From: Sipunculus nudus
Lineage: Eukaryota; Annelida; Sipuncula; Golfingiida; Sipunculidae
Reading direction: 5' to 3'
Assembly (NCBI GenBank): GCA_026874595.1
Contig: CM049318.1
Span: forward strand, 25,067,956-25,131,955
DNA length: 64,000 bases
The notes under the pieces are model-generated. The model was not told the DNA's origin, did not search any database, and was given only the letters and a program-made list of their open reading frames with translations. Positions within the stretch are counted from its first letter, which is position 1; every line of letters starts with the position of its first letter. The position numbers and the translations under genes were made by a program. Below are positions 21,565 through 34,000 of this stretch, piece by piece.

Positions 21565-23036
21565 GAAAATTAATACATAGGGGACAGGAGGGGAAAACTC
21601 ATATAATTGTGCCCCCAACAAAACAACTAGTGCACTCCCTGACATATGACCGGCTTCAGGTGACGGGCCTGAAGGCGCCCCCTAGTTTCCAATACTATCG
21701 CACGAGCTGTTTGCTTGGCTATGGTACATACACACAGTAAAATCTGTATTACAGCACCAACAACTGCATAGGCATCCTGAATGTGAAAGCACACACTGCG
21801 CAGACTCGGACTCACAAGAGTACGACTCTGCTGTTAAGGGTTTATGGGCGTCACAATCTGATTCCCACAATGCACCGCGGCTTCCTCATACAATAGCGGC
21901 GTAGGGATAAAGGTAGTGATGAGGGATTGTAATGTCGTTCAAGTATGATGATTTCGAATTATTTTAAGGCAAATTACATAAACAAAGGTTTTTTTTTGGG
22001 GGGGGTGGGGGGTGGGGGGGGGGGGGGGGGGGGGCAAGGCTTTCATGGAATAAGTACTATTTGTTTAGCATACGGATGTAAAATTTAAACAGAATGTTTA
22101 CTTGAAATGTAACAAATTTTAAATATTGAAGTCCCACAGTGCCTACCAGGAAGAGATTCGTTTTCAAGTAGAAACGTGGGCGGTGAAAGCTAACAAGGAG
22201 AGTACGTTTTATTTTTAAACAGAGTGTTGACTCTATACCTTATTACGTTCAAAACTTTAATTTCCCTCTGGGTGCCCCTGTTATTGACGGGTTTGCCTCG
22301 CAACTTATTTACATATCCCTTTGTGTCTTGGAGAGCGGACCCTGAGCGTTTAATATGTGAGGGTCAGAGTTATTTACATAGTTTCCTCCTTCTAGTGTGC
22401 TGGGAGTAGTAATCATGAAACTGATAAAGCAAAAACAAATGGAAATGGGTACCTATATTACTTCAGAGATTGATGATAGCACCACCATTATTTCTATCAA
22501 AAGCGACCGCTAGATTTTATTCTAAATTCATGGTCCACTATAAGGAAAAAGCGTATAATATTTATATATCAAAATGCATAAGTTTGCAGAAAGACATTGC
22601 TGTGCCAATTCTATGCCTGCAATCTCCCCATGACAAGTGCTGTGTCTTCTTACAAGTTTATATATGAGAGCGGACTAGGGTATATACATTAGCTTGAGCA
22701 CTGCGCGCTCTAGGCCTACTTTAGCCGCAAACATCAATCTTAGAGTCTTTAATTAAGACAGTAATTTTGACCTGGGGAGAGTGCTGTTGAACAAGGATTT
22801 TTTAATGAGTTTTCAAGTTCTGCAATTATACGGAATATAGCCAATACGACCAGCCAGAAAGAGAGACGGGATTATCCAAGTACTTACATTTAGAAACTAA
22901 AACGACAGAGCATCCCTAACCGTATGGAATGGTCCATCTGCTCTACCTGCCTTTACGTCAACAATGACTAACCGATGTAACTTCAGTGCAGAATTAAAAG
23001 TACATATAATTATATACTAAAGTATCTTGGTCCTTA

Positions 23037-23075
<39 letters not shown>

Positions 23076-23585
23076 CGTGGTCTCTGGAGATGCAGAACCC
23101 CTGTCATGACTTCACAATCTAGACGACCCTTTTTTCAAAGATTGTGGAAATCATGATAGTCGTATCAAGGTCAGAAGTCATGGTCATGGTAGGTTGCGAC
23201 AAGACCCCCCCCCCCCCCCAACTTGCTTCCGCCAAAAATGTTGTTGAAAGATGGATTACGACACAAAGTTTCACAAATTGATATCCTGAAGTTCTGAAAG
23301 TCAAAGTCTCGCTTTGGGAATGGCATTTGTGTAAAAACCAGCACTGGGGTGGAGGGCAAAAGATCCAGTTCAAGAATAAAACCTAACAGCATCAAACCCA
23401 ATCAGATGTATTAAATGTGATACGAGTACTAAAATAAGGTTGGTATAGTTATTATACTTCATGCATATTTCTTTAAAGCAATGTAGCTGGAGCATGTACA
23501 ACAAAGTGGAGGCAATAAAAATATATAAAACTGGTTTATAGGGAATGTATTATTCATAAATCCATGCGAGATCTGTTTATTGCCA
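21565..23585. other. Gene-free stretch with simple repeats
   Basis: Holds a G-rich run ending in 21 consecutive G (about 21998-22034), a (GT)n then (GC)n microsatellite at about 23039-23078, and a 15-C tract at 23205-23219. No exons or RNA genes were recognised. Confidence 0.5.
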
Positions 23586-23589
23586 TTTT

Positions 23590-25430
23590 TAGCTCAGCTG
23601 ACTATAAGTCATCTGAGCTATAGTCGTGGTCCTTCGTCCGTCGTCCGTCCGTCCGTTAACAGGGCACGTTTTAAAACCGTTGAACCTACGAATCCAAAAC
23701 TTTGCATACCATAAGATGTCCCCAAAATCTCCTACCATACTGAAAATTGGGTCATTAGGACTTCGTTCCTTTGAGATATTAAAGAAAAACCTCTGTTTTC
23801 CTTAAAAAAGCCATTGTTACACTTCAAGGCTGCCTAATATCAAAACCGCTGATCTGTTTTTGATCATATTTAGTATTCATATTTTTCTATACATTTTCTA
23901 TGAACAAACCAAAAATTAGGTCAGTATTGGGTGTTATTTTGAAGTTATGGGCTCAAATATAATGCAATTTTTAAAAAATCAGGAAATATATTTACTCACC
24001 TAACATGAGAATTGCTGAAGCTGGAGACTTTTTACAGGAATGTAACTTTATTTAATTAAGATTAAATTGTTTACCCAAAATTAGATCTGAATTTTGCAAA
24101 TTTGTCAAGTTATAAGCATAAATAAAAAATCAATACCTTAAATTTTTTCCAACTTTGGCAATGGCACGTTTTTTCCCTGTAAGCACTCTTGATTAAATTT
24201 TCACAACCTATATACATAAGTATTTAATCTTTTAAAATCTGAAATTTCAAAGGAATTGCTTGAAAAGAGTAGCTTAAAGTTTCCATACACCATGTCAAGT
24301 GTTGTTTACATCTAGCCCACCTGGTAGTACAGCCTTCACTTGCGTTATGTAACTGACCCTAGGCAGCTTGGCTTGGCTCAGCTTGGCCACTACTAGCAGG
24401 CTTCCCCTCTGCCCTGCTCTCCCCCCCCCCCCCCCCCGATGGTGCATTAACTAGATATTCTGTATTTTATTTTATTCTTGGCTATGCTACATTTTAGATT
24501 TTGTATTGTACCACCAGGGTTACAGTGATTAAAGTGCACATTGAATTGTGTCCACAAAGTGGTGTATTGGAATGAAAGTGTGGATGTTCATCAGATAAGT
24601 AATTCCTTACTTCAGAAGAGTAAAAACTTCACCAGGTGTGAAATTGACTATTAATTCCAGTAATAAATTAAAACTGGGATAGTAATTAGCACAATGATAT
24701 TGTTTGACCCTCATTCAACCAACAGTGTGTATACTTTATTTGAAAAGATGTTTTTATTTTATCAAATTTACTGAATCTTTTATTTCATTTCAGAAAATTA
24801 AGCATGTACTGAAAACTCCAATGTGCAAAACATTTTAATCGTGATTCAAGGAAATTGTGGCATTATTTTTCTTTTAAATTCAGTTTAAACATTTGATTTA
24901 AAAATAATAAAATATATGTGTATGCATAATATGACCCAATATGAGCTACACTCTGGATATATAATGACTGCAACTTAGAATTCTAATATTTTAACTTATA
25001 TTTTCAGTTTTTTTATTACAAATTTATAAAACTTGTAAAAAAAATGAATCAGATAAAAACTATTAATGGAAAAAGTGGATATGCTAAAAAATAGGCTTAT
25101 ATATAAACTTAAATGCATTATTCTCTTGAAAGTGAAATAAAGGTATTAGTCCATTCTGTCCACTTGCCTGTCCATCTGTAAATTTTTCATATGCATCACA
25201 GTATCTCAAAACTGTTACCGTTTTTCTTCATGACAGTCTTGTCAGAGTATTAGTTTGTAATCATATATTTAGAAATTTACTATAACCAAGTAGGAGGGCC
25301 CCTTTCCTCTTAGCTTCTCATATGCTTATATAAATGAAAAACATTACAATAGAATATTTTGCATATTTTGCATTTGCAAAAATTTCAAACTTCAGCTGAG
25401 CGCCGAGACCCATGGGTCCCTTGTTTGATA
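23590..25430 (+). mobile_element. Molluscan interspersed element opening AGCTCAGCTGACTATAAG
   Basis: Begins TTAGCTCAGCTGACTATAAG, continues with CATCTGAGCTATAGTCGTGG and GTCCGTCGTCCGTCCGTCC, and plausibly ends near 25393-25425 at CAGCTGAGCGCCGAGACCC and ATGGGTCCCTTG. The body (ATGTCCCCAAAATCTCCTAC, TTGGGTCATTAGGAC, TCAAAACCGCTGATCTG) recurs at 62802-63505 and 63628-64000. The opening AGCTCAGCTG and closing CAGCTGAGC form short inverted ends. The layout matches abundant non-autonomous families of bivalves. No protein is encoded. Confidence 0.7.
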
Positions 25431-25434
25431 ATTT

Positions 25435-27300
25435 GTGTTCATTTCATCAGGATGCATCATAATAATTCTTTACTAAAAAGGTAAAATCAAATCCAAATAA
25501 TGGAAATTTTATCCTTTTTTTAGTTTAAGTTTAAAAGAAATATCGGGTCGGAGCTGCTTGTCTAAAAAATTGTTTAATATCTACTGAAAAAAAAAATTGT
25601 TTTTATGGAAGGGATTGGTGGTCAAAATGGATGTGCGCGATGCCTGAGAAACCAACCTTTTAAATTTTTTGGCCTATTGAAGAGAAAGGTGGCGCTCTAA
25701 TGCACTAATTGAGGGAGTCTGAGACAATCGGCTAGGTCCCTACGTCAGCAACGAAAAAATTGATGGGTGTGTTTAACATTAAGGACTAAATATAAAGGGT
25801 GAAATTCATATCATTAAACAAACATGTTATGCTGGACCACGATATGCAGGGAGTGTACTTCAAATATACATAAATACATAAACAAATACTTTGTTTGAAA
25901 TAACATACTTTTTTATTTGATAACAGCCACATAAAATTCAATATCATTTATATCACATTTCTTGGAAATTTTTACACAGACTAACTGATAAAATGAGAGA
26001 CTGATAATGCCGTATGAACTTAATGACTGCATGAAAGCAAAGTTTAATACTGAAATGTCAGATTGTCAGATTCATACTACATATAACACTCTACCTTCAA
26101 TGTTTGGCTATTTCTGTTAGACCAGAGTATAATGTTGACATATCATGTTGGGGTAACTGTTATCTTTGAATTAAAAAAAATTATAGTATACACCCTGTTA
26201 TTTATACAAGAACATTTTAAAATAGTAAAATCGCACTATTAGTGACCAGACCAAATAAAATTATCCTTCTTTTTGTTGCTCCCCCACAGAGCTTCCTTGA
26301 TGGTTTCATTAGCATGCTCAGACATGGACAAGATTCACTTAAATATAAGGCACCAATAAGCCGACAAAGTTAAAAGTCAGCATGAGTAAAATTAGATTGT
26401 AGCAGGTCACCTATGCTACACTTTTTACCCTAAATACATAAAAGTGAAATTGATAAAAAAGTAAAGTAGTACATGACAGGGGAGGACCCAGAGTAACCCT
26501 TCTGAGTGTACCCCACACACCCCTACACACACACACACACAGAACACTAAATGGGAAATGTTACCTTTGGTGCATTTTTTTCTAAAATGTTTAAATCTCA
26601 CTCACAACCCAACCCAATCCCTTTCCTTTGCAACTTGAACTGTTCAAGGGTGATTCTCCATTGGTTGAAATAAACCCCTCCCATCCAAACTCCCTCCATG
26701 CACAGTCATCATTCTATCAAAATAACAGCTTTCCTGTGTTCCTGGCAAGTTCAATAATTGTCTATAAATTCCAAATATACACATATTTCTTTGAAAATAT
26801 ATACCTATGATATAGTACTTGATGTACAAACAAATGAGTCATTGTCGTTTGTACAGATAGAGATTGCACATCTTCTGAAGGTAAAAATGATTTATCAAGT
26901 AAATGAGCTATTAAAAATTATAAAATATTCTATAGCACACACATAGACACAAAACTTGAAAAAAACTACATCCATATAATTACAGTTAAATAAATATGCA
27001 CAGCATTACATCATATCAAAGAACTAAATAGAGGTAATAATTTCAGACACTAAAATTATCACTATACATTGTACTATATTTAAAGGCAAGAGATTTTCCC
27101 TACCGGGGGCTGGAAGAACATTCCAAATGTATACTATAGCTCTATATGTAAATATTTGCAACAAATATTTAGTATTGTAAAGCTCTGTGATATCATTATC
27201 TGTATATGTTACATCAACAAACAGCATTAAATGAGATTCATTATTTTTACAGTTCCCACATATATGATCAGCCTCATGTGGTAATGTGCCTTGCATATTT
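25435..27300. other. Gene-free stretch
   Basis: AT-rich sequence with a short (AC)n run near 26524. Open frames at 26628-26946 and 27024-27296 lack splice borders or motifs. Confidence 0.4.
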
Positions 27301-27304
27301 TATA

Positions 27305-28075
27305 ACAGATAAAAACTTGATAACAGATGGGTAAGCAAGACATGACAGATGACAGACAGGCAAACAGACGAACAGATGGCAGCTGGGTAGACAGACTGTG
27401 ACAAATGACAGATAGGTAAACTATGAAAGATGAAAGATGGGTAGACAAGACTGATATGGGTGCCAGACAGGTACAAAGACTGTACCAGAAGGGTAGACAT
27501 ATGGACAAACAATGACAGACGGGTAGACAGATAGAAGGACTGTAACATAGGGGTAGACTGATGGACAGACTATGACAGATGGGTAGAAAGATGGACAGAC
27601 TGAGACAAGGATAGACAGATGAACAGACTGTATCAGAAGGGTAGACTTATGGACAAAATATGACAGACGGGTAGACAGATAGAAGGACTGTAACATAGGG
27701 GTAGACTGATGGACAGACTGTGACAGAAGGGTAGAAAGATGGACAGACTGAGACAAGGATAGACAGATGAACAGACTGTATCAGAAGGGTAGACTGATGG
27801 ACGAACTATGACAGATGGGTAGACAGATGGAAGGACTGTAACATAGGGGTAGACTGATGGACAGACTGTGACAGAAGGGTAGAAAGATGGACAGACTGTG
27901 AAAAGGATAGACAGATGGGTAGACTGTATCAGAAGGGTAGACTGATGGACAGACTGAGAGGTGAGTATACAGACAGAGTGAGACTGACATTACAGTTGGG
28001 TAGACAGATTATGACAGATGGGTAGACTGACTGGAACAGATGACAGATGGATAAACAGAGTTTGATGACAGGTGG
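27305..28075. repeat. Minisatellite with 148-bp higher-order period
   Basis: Built from GGGTAGACAGATGG, GACAGACTGTGACAGA and ACTGTAACATAGGGG segments. Equivalent points (TGACAGACGGGTAGACAGAT and variants) lie at 27513, 27661 and 27809, exactly 148 bp apart, with less regular units on either side. The Tyr/Pro/Ser/Val-rich frames on the minus strand (VYPSV, CPSVYP) come from the repeat and are not genes. Confidence 0.92.
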
Positions 28076-28079
28076 TAAG

Positions 28080-30460
28080 AGAAGATCTCATGACAGACAG
28101 TAATCAGTTTTGACAAGTTTCTGGAAGATCCACTAAATAATAAAACATAGCAGCAAATAATGTGAGATCTGATATCATAATTATTTCTTAATTTTATGCT
28201 ATCATTTATTATAATATTTCTTATTACCTTTTTGGCAATATTTATTTAGGGTGAGTTGTAGCATTTATAGTTCTGAGAGTTGTGACCAATAGCAATTATT
28301 TGTGACCAGCCCAGACTGTCTGTGAGAGATTTGTGACCAACTGTGGCTTTCCATCACAGATTTATTAATATGTAACGTAATCCATTAGTCATTAGGCTGT
28401 GGAAACGCAGGTAATTTGGCAAATCCTTAATATAAACAATACATCAAATTCTGTGTGATTGAATTATATTAATTATCTTTAAAGAGCATCCTGTCCTGAC
28501 AATTAGTATATTTTATTCTTTTCTCACTTTATCTTGATGATTCAATAAACCTTATGTCATCATTTTTATAGATACAGGTAGAGCATTAACAGCAAGGCCA
28601 CAATTATCTGTGGTATCTTGTACATATATACACATTTACATTAAACTGATATAGTATACTAAGTATCACAGTCTCTATACATATTCATCTGCATATCATC
28701 CAGCCATAAAGTCATAATGCCAACTTCTCCTTAAGTCAATACAGATAGCGCCACATAACATACTGATTTACAGTTGTCTAACAATAATTGTTAATCATTC
28801 GAAATCACTTACACAAAATGCCTATTAAGATACCCTTAGGATGAAATAGTACCATCCCGACACTGGGAAATTTTGTACAAAATGCAAACTATGAAAAACA
28901 TGTGATAAAATTGGTAAAAGTGCAGTACAGGTGACCTGCCTAAGACTGGCTTCTATACTGATAGTGTGTCCTTATTTTACTTGCTCCCCCGTGAAGCTTA
29001 ATTGATGATTCCATCAACATGCACAATTTGGATAAGATTTACATAATAATTAAACAACATCAAAGGAAAAATTAAGAAAAATAAAGCCAGTCATAGATAT
29101 GTGACCTATACTGTACTTTTACCATGCAATTATGCATATTTTGTGAGTAAAACAAATGAATTACATACATCCATACTTATGAGAAGATATGAAAAATGTA
29201 TCCTGTGAATAAAGAGAAATGTTTAATGACATATTATTTATTGAGGCATTTTTTCAATAAGGTGGGATGTTTAGATAAATTTTCTTTACTGTGTTAAACA
29301 GATACCAATTCAGGTTAAAAAATGAGTACTGGTGTCAAAATTATTATTCATAATCAGTTGTCAGATACATGTCAGTGACATGTATAGTATTTTTCTTAGA
29401 TAAATAACTAATACTGGAACCTTTCTAAAATCTGTAACATGCTCTTTGTTTGGATAATATAGAATGAAGTTAATTAGTTGATAAAATAAAACAATGCAAC
29501 TGGCCCACATCTGTTCATGCCTATAAGTATCCCATTAACACAATATTAAGTGATCAGTCTGTGCAATGTGTAATCTGTATGGAACTTTTGACACTGTGCA
29601 ACCTAGCATGTGCACTTTATTGAACCATATGTTTGAGCAAAACAAATGAGCAAATGTAACATTGAACTGACTTTGGTTATTGAGGAACAATACTGAAGCA
29701 GGCTTAAACGTCTAAATGTACAAAGTGCATAAAATAGACAACATACTGCGATTGACAACATCTGTCATTCAGGCTGCACAACAGTGTACTTTTATGAACT
29801 ACTTTACATTTACAGTAAACGGTACATTCACTGATAACTGGCTCCACCTAGTGTCATCACTCTTATCATTCCTGAATCATACCACCCTCTACAGATGCAA
29901 TATTATTACACCTCGCACCTTCAGTCCCACAAGATTTATAATTTACCTAAAAGGGTACAAAAATTACTGGTAGAAAAACTGGAAGTATCAGAGGGTGCTG
30001 CTGGTTTTTGTTAAATATCCGACTGGAAAGATCGGCAGCATACGTATTTGTTATTTCTTACAAATATACAGCAGGCTGGAAAAAATCAGTGGATAATGAC
30101 GGAACTGAAATTTGGTCAATGTTTTCTCTTTCCATCTTTTATCAAGATAATGGCAATCAAGGCAATGAAACTAAAAATAATTAAATGGCTAGAAAATTTG
30201 ATGATGTGTACATAAAATTGGCAGGTGCCAGGGACTGTACCAGCCAGCAAGACTTCAACATTAATTTCCTTCATTTACTAGCTGATAAAATAAATCTGAC
30301 TGGACAAATGGAAATCTGTTGATGATAGGCTGACTCTAAGTGTGTTGCTGATGTAAAACGAGATTCATGTCAAATTTTCATGGCCACCAATTTGAAATCT
30401 TACATCTATATCATTTACACCAGTACAAGTGGTGAAAAATAATGTCAAGTGACATCTACA
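28080..30460. other. 3' flank of the 468-aa gene; nothing else recognised
   Basis: AT-rich with no exon signals. On the minus strand the first AATAAA after the stop at 30464 is at 29616-29621 (TTTATT on the plus strand), which would give a 3' UTR of roughly 0.85 kb. This is a guess from position. Confidence 0.35.
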
Positions 30461-30463
30461 TCC

Positions 30464-31044
30464 TTATCTCACTTCAACTGCATGCTCAACAGAGGTGTAT
30501 GTCTGGAGACTGACTGAATCTTCATTCTTAGAGGAAGAATCTGCCTTGGCTGCACTATCATTATTATTCTTTCTATCTGCTATTCTTTTCATTCTGCATC
30601 TACCATGATGTTTTTCTGTTCCCTCTGTTTCACTGCAGCTGGTTACAAACTCTTCACAACTCGTTTCAAAATCATCAGTATATGCCTCACTTTCACTTGT
30701 TACAAATGTATTGTCATCTCTGTTACCCATTGATGATAGGCTGGTGCGAAACTCCTCCTGGTGGGCATTCTCAGAACTTCTATCCTTAGTGTTGGAGTCC
30801 TGACTGCTACGTCGCTCTTGGTTACCTTCACCTTGGTCTTGGCTACTCAGACTTGATCTGCGTTCACTTCTGGAGTCACTGTCCTTACTTTTGCCTTCAT
30901 TAACATCTGATGTGTAACATGAATCAGTATCTCCCTGGTGATCAGTGTCACTAAGTGACGTGGCTCCAGAGAAACTAGTGCTGACATTGGGGGCTGTGGG
31001 AACTGTGATGATGACAGCGTTAGGTTCACTGTCTTCAAAGTCAT
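30464..31044 (-). CDS. 468-aa gene terminal exon (residues 276-468)
   Basis: Acceptor CATACTTTTAG, then DDFEDSEPNAVIITVPTAP.., a long Ser/Asp/Glu/Arg-rich stretch (RRSSLSSQDQGEGNQERRSS), the second YTDDFE (397-402), KHHGRCRMKRIADRK and the end SVEHAVEVR. An alternative AG 33 nt upstream would add residues but not keep phase with the exon at 31528-31697. Upstream open frame to 31135 is intron read-through. Confidence 0.88.
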
Positions 31045-34000
31045 CTAAAAGTATGGACAAATCATAAGATATCTGTGCTGAAAAAATTGTCTGGTGATAC
31101 TTAATTATGATATGCAAATATATCCATAATGACATATGTTATAATGACAAACATTATCAGCACTTCAGGAAATACAGAATAACACATTTGACTGGAATTT
31201 TTTAAACATACTTTCTGCAAAGTCTTTCTGCATGTTTACTATGCAGTGACAGCACAATGAGCACACAGTACATATTAATTTAATTATTTTCTAAAATTCT
31301 TTGCAAGATATGGTGCAAGTATGTTGGTATGGTATGGTGTTATTTTAGTTAATATCTATTTATACATATAAATAAATGCAAAAACAGTCTAAATAACCAT
31401 CTGTAAGATAATTATGGTAGCAAACAAAGTTTATCACCAGAAAAGGAACATTTAAAAAAAATAAAATCTAGATAATATTTAAAAATTCTGAAGAATTATT
31501 GCTTTAGAGTTCATGTAGAAGTCTTACCTGTGTATTCTGTATCATCATCTTCATTATCAGCATCAGTACCATGGGCATCATCTCGGACTTCACAAATAGC
31601 ATCAGCCGGAGCCAGCGTGGCATGTTTGTTACTGCTCTTCTGTCTCGGGGATTTCCCAGTCTTTAGGATCCCTTTCTTGGGCATCACCTGTCCATTTCTG
31701 TGAAAATTTGTAAATATTATTAAAATTTTTGAAAAACTGATTTTTGTGCAACTTGTTTTTCAATGATTTTCTACATTGTGATGTGCCACGATTGCTGATT
31801 TCCTACAATATGCCTTTGATATCTTAACAAAATAGCAGGAGATTGTGGCATTGGACATGATTCTCTGCAAAATAAATGCAACAAATGTGCACTTAATTTC
31901 TTAGGTACAATGATGGGGGGGGGGGGGGGGATCAGCACCAGACCACTGGAAATTTTTCTGGTAAAAAATCATGGAGGTGCGGCAGAATGTCTTCCACAAC
32001 TGTTTGGCAAACTCCTTAGCTACAGGACTTGTCAAGCTAATGTTTTCCTAGCCAGTTTGTTGTGTTTTGACTTTGTTAAACTCAGCAAGAAAAAAAGGTG
32101 CCAGTGCAGTGGGGAAAATTGCATGGTAGACAGAAGCATTTGTTTATCCATAGCTTAGCCTTGACCTTGCCATGGACTGTTACCCCAATCTTAAATCCCT
32201 CTATGCTCACCATAGCCACAGCACAGAGGCTTTAATAAACAACCTCTGTACAGGGAGTCTTGGGCCCTGCGCGGGCTGAAAAATTGAACCCGCACCCGCC
32301 CCGCATCATGCCCTGTCAGCCCGCAGCCTGCCCCGCAATCAAAGAAATAAATTCAGCCCGCCCCGCAGTTACTATGATTCTTTCAGCCCGCACCCGCCCC
32401 GCGAAATTTTCTTTCAGCCCGCACCTGCCCCGCTCCGCATTTTTTAGGTTTCTGGCCCGCAGTCCAGCCCGCAAAATAATTTTAAAAAAAGTTTTTGGAT
32501 CCAAAGGTTTACATATAAAGATATTTTACAGCACATATATAAGACACGATTATTATTAAAATATATGAAATGTTTGTTGATTGGAATGAAAAATTTATTT
32601 GAATACGTTTTGCAATAATTTAAACCATAATTCTTGAAATATTTTTAAAGACATGTTTGATTGGTTAGATGGATTTAATTTATACATAATAATTTAACAC
32701 GCCTTAAATTTGATTTCATATTTTACAGGGAAATAAACAAACCTTTGGTTTATTGTGTCTGTTTCTACTTAAATATATAAAAAAAGGTAAAGAAAAAAAT
32801 TAGACTTCTTCAAAGTATTTGTACCCAAAGTGACCCTTTAGAAAAGTAATGGCTAATCCCAAGCCATCAAACTAACAAGATGTGTTGCTGGTTTTTCAGT
32901 CACAATCTGCTAATTAGCTGAAACTGAGACAAATCAGGTCAAGGGGTAATCTGACCGATGTGGCTTTAGGTTCAGGATGTTCATTGAGAAATAGACATGG
33001 CCAGAGCCTTGTTTCTTATAGCAATCATAAACTCATTAAGCTGTGACCAAACAGGGATTTGACCAGCAAGTGGTCAATGTTAGTTACAATTTGACAGCAC
33101 ATAGAGTTACAATTAGATAAGGAGTCCACCTTGGGCTTTGTGGAGTTCCAGGTCAATCCAGTCACCTACAGAGCCAGCTGTAGCCACACACTGTCTATTA
33201 CAAGATCAAAGATAATCAAGCCCTTGCTTCACTCCCAGCCATATTATGTAATATGTGAGACCTGACACAAATACAGGGTTACAGTCCATATACAACATCA
33301 GGCCAGGTAACTTTATATAAAGTTATGACCAGCTCCCATTGCAAAGACAATTGTTTAAAGTCTAGATTTCAGATTAAGGATGCATCATCTATTTTGTATA
33401 ACAAATTGATGTTATACCTAAGAAAGACACATTTGCAAAGTGTTGTTACAACTGTCAGTCAGTGTAAGGGGTAAACAGGAATATTTTTTTTTTCAAATTA
33501 ACCACATCTAAAAACATTTTATAAAAAAATACAAATTTCTTCAAATGATATTTGTTTAAGTATAATTTTATATTCATGTTTTACTGAACGGCCAGATCAT
33601 CAACCCGCAGCCCGCCCCACCCCGCACAGACGGATTTCGGCCCGCCCCGCCCCGCACTTTCTTAGATGTAGCCCACCCCGCCCTGCAAAGATTCCTATGC
33701 GGGGGCCCGCAGTCCCCCGCGGTCTGTTGGTCAAAACCCGCCCCGCCCAGGGCCCTGTCAGGGACAAGATCTACTGAAACAATGATATAGGACTGTGCAC
33801 CCCACTGTTCACCCAACACTGAACTTCAGCGGCATTAATTGACTGACACTGACCGAGGTTGCTGGGGCAACCACTGTATACAACCATGGTGGACCACATG
33901 CACCAAGACATCACCTGTCACCCCAGAATCTCACCAATTTACCAAACACATGCTTAAACAGGGTGGCACGTGCTATTGTTTGTATATACAATTACATCCC

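Noticed and set aside
27227-27990. Tyr/Pro/Ser/Val-rich minus-strand open frames
   Set aside because: They lie wholly in the GACAGA-type minisatellite, overlap in several frames and have no splice sites or motif.
32260-32559. Pro/Ala/Arg-rich open frame
   Set aside because: Produced by the CCCGCCCCGC subterminal array of a transposon-like element.
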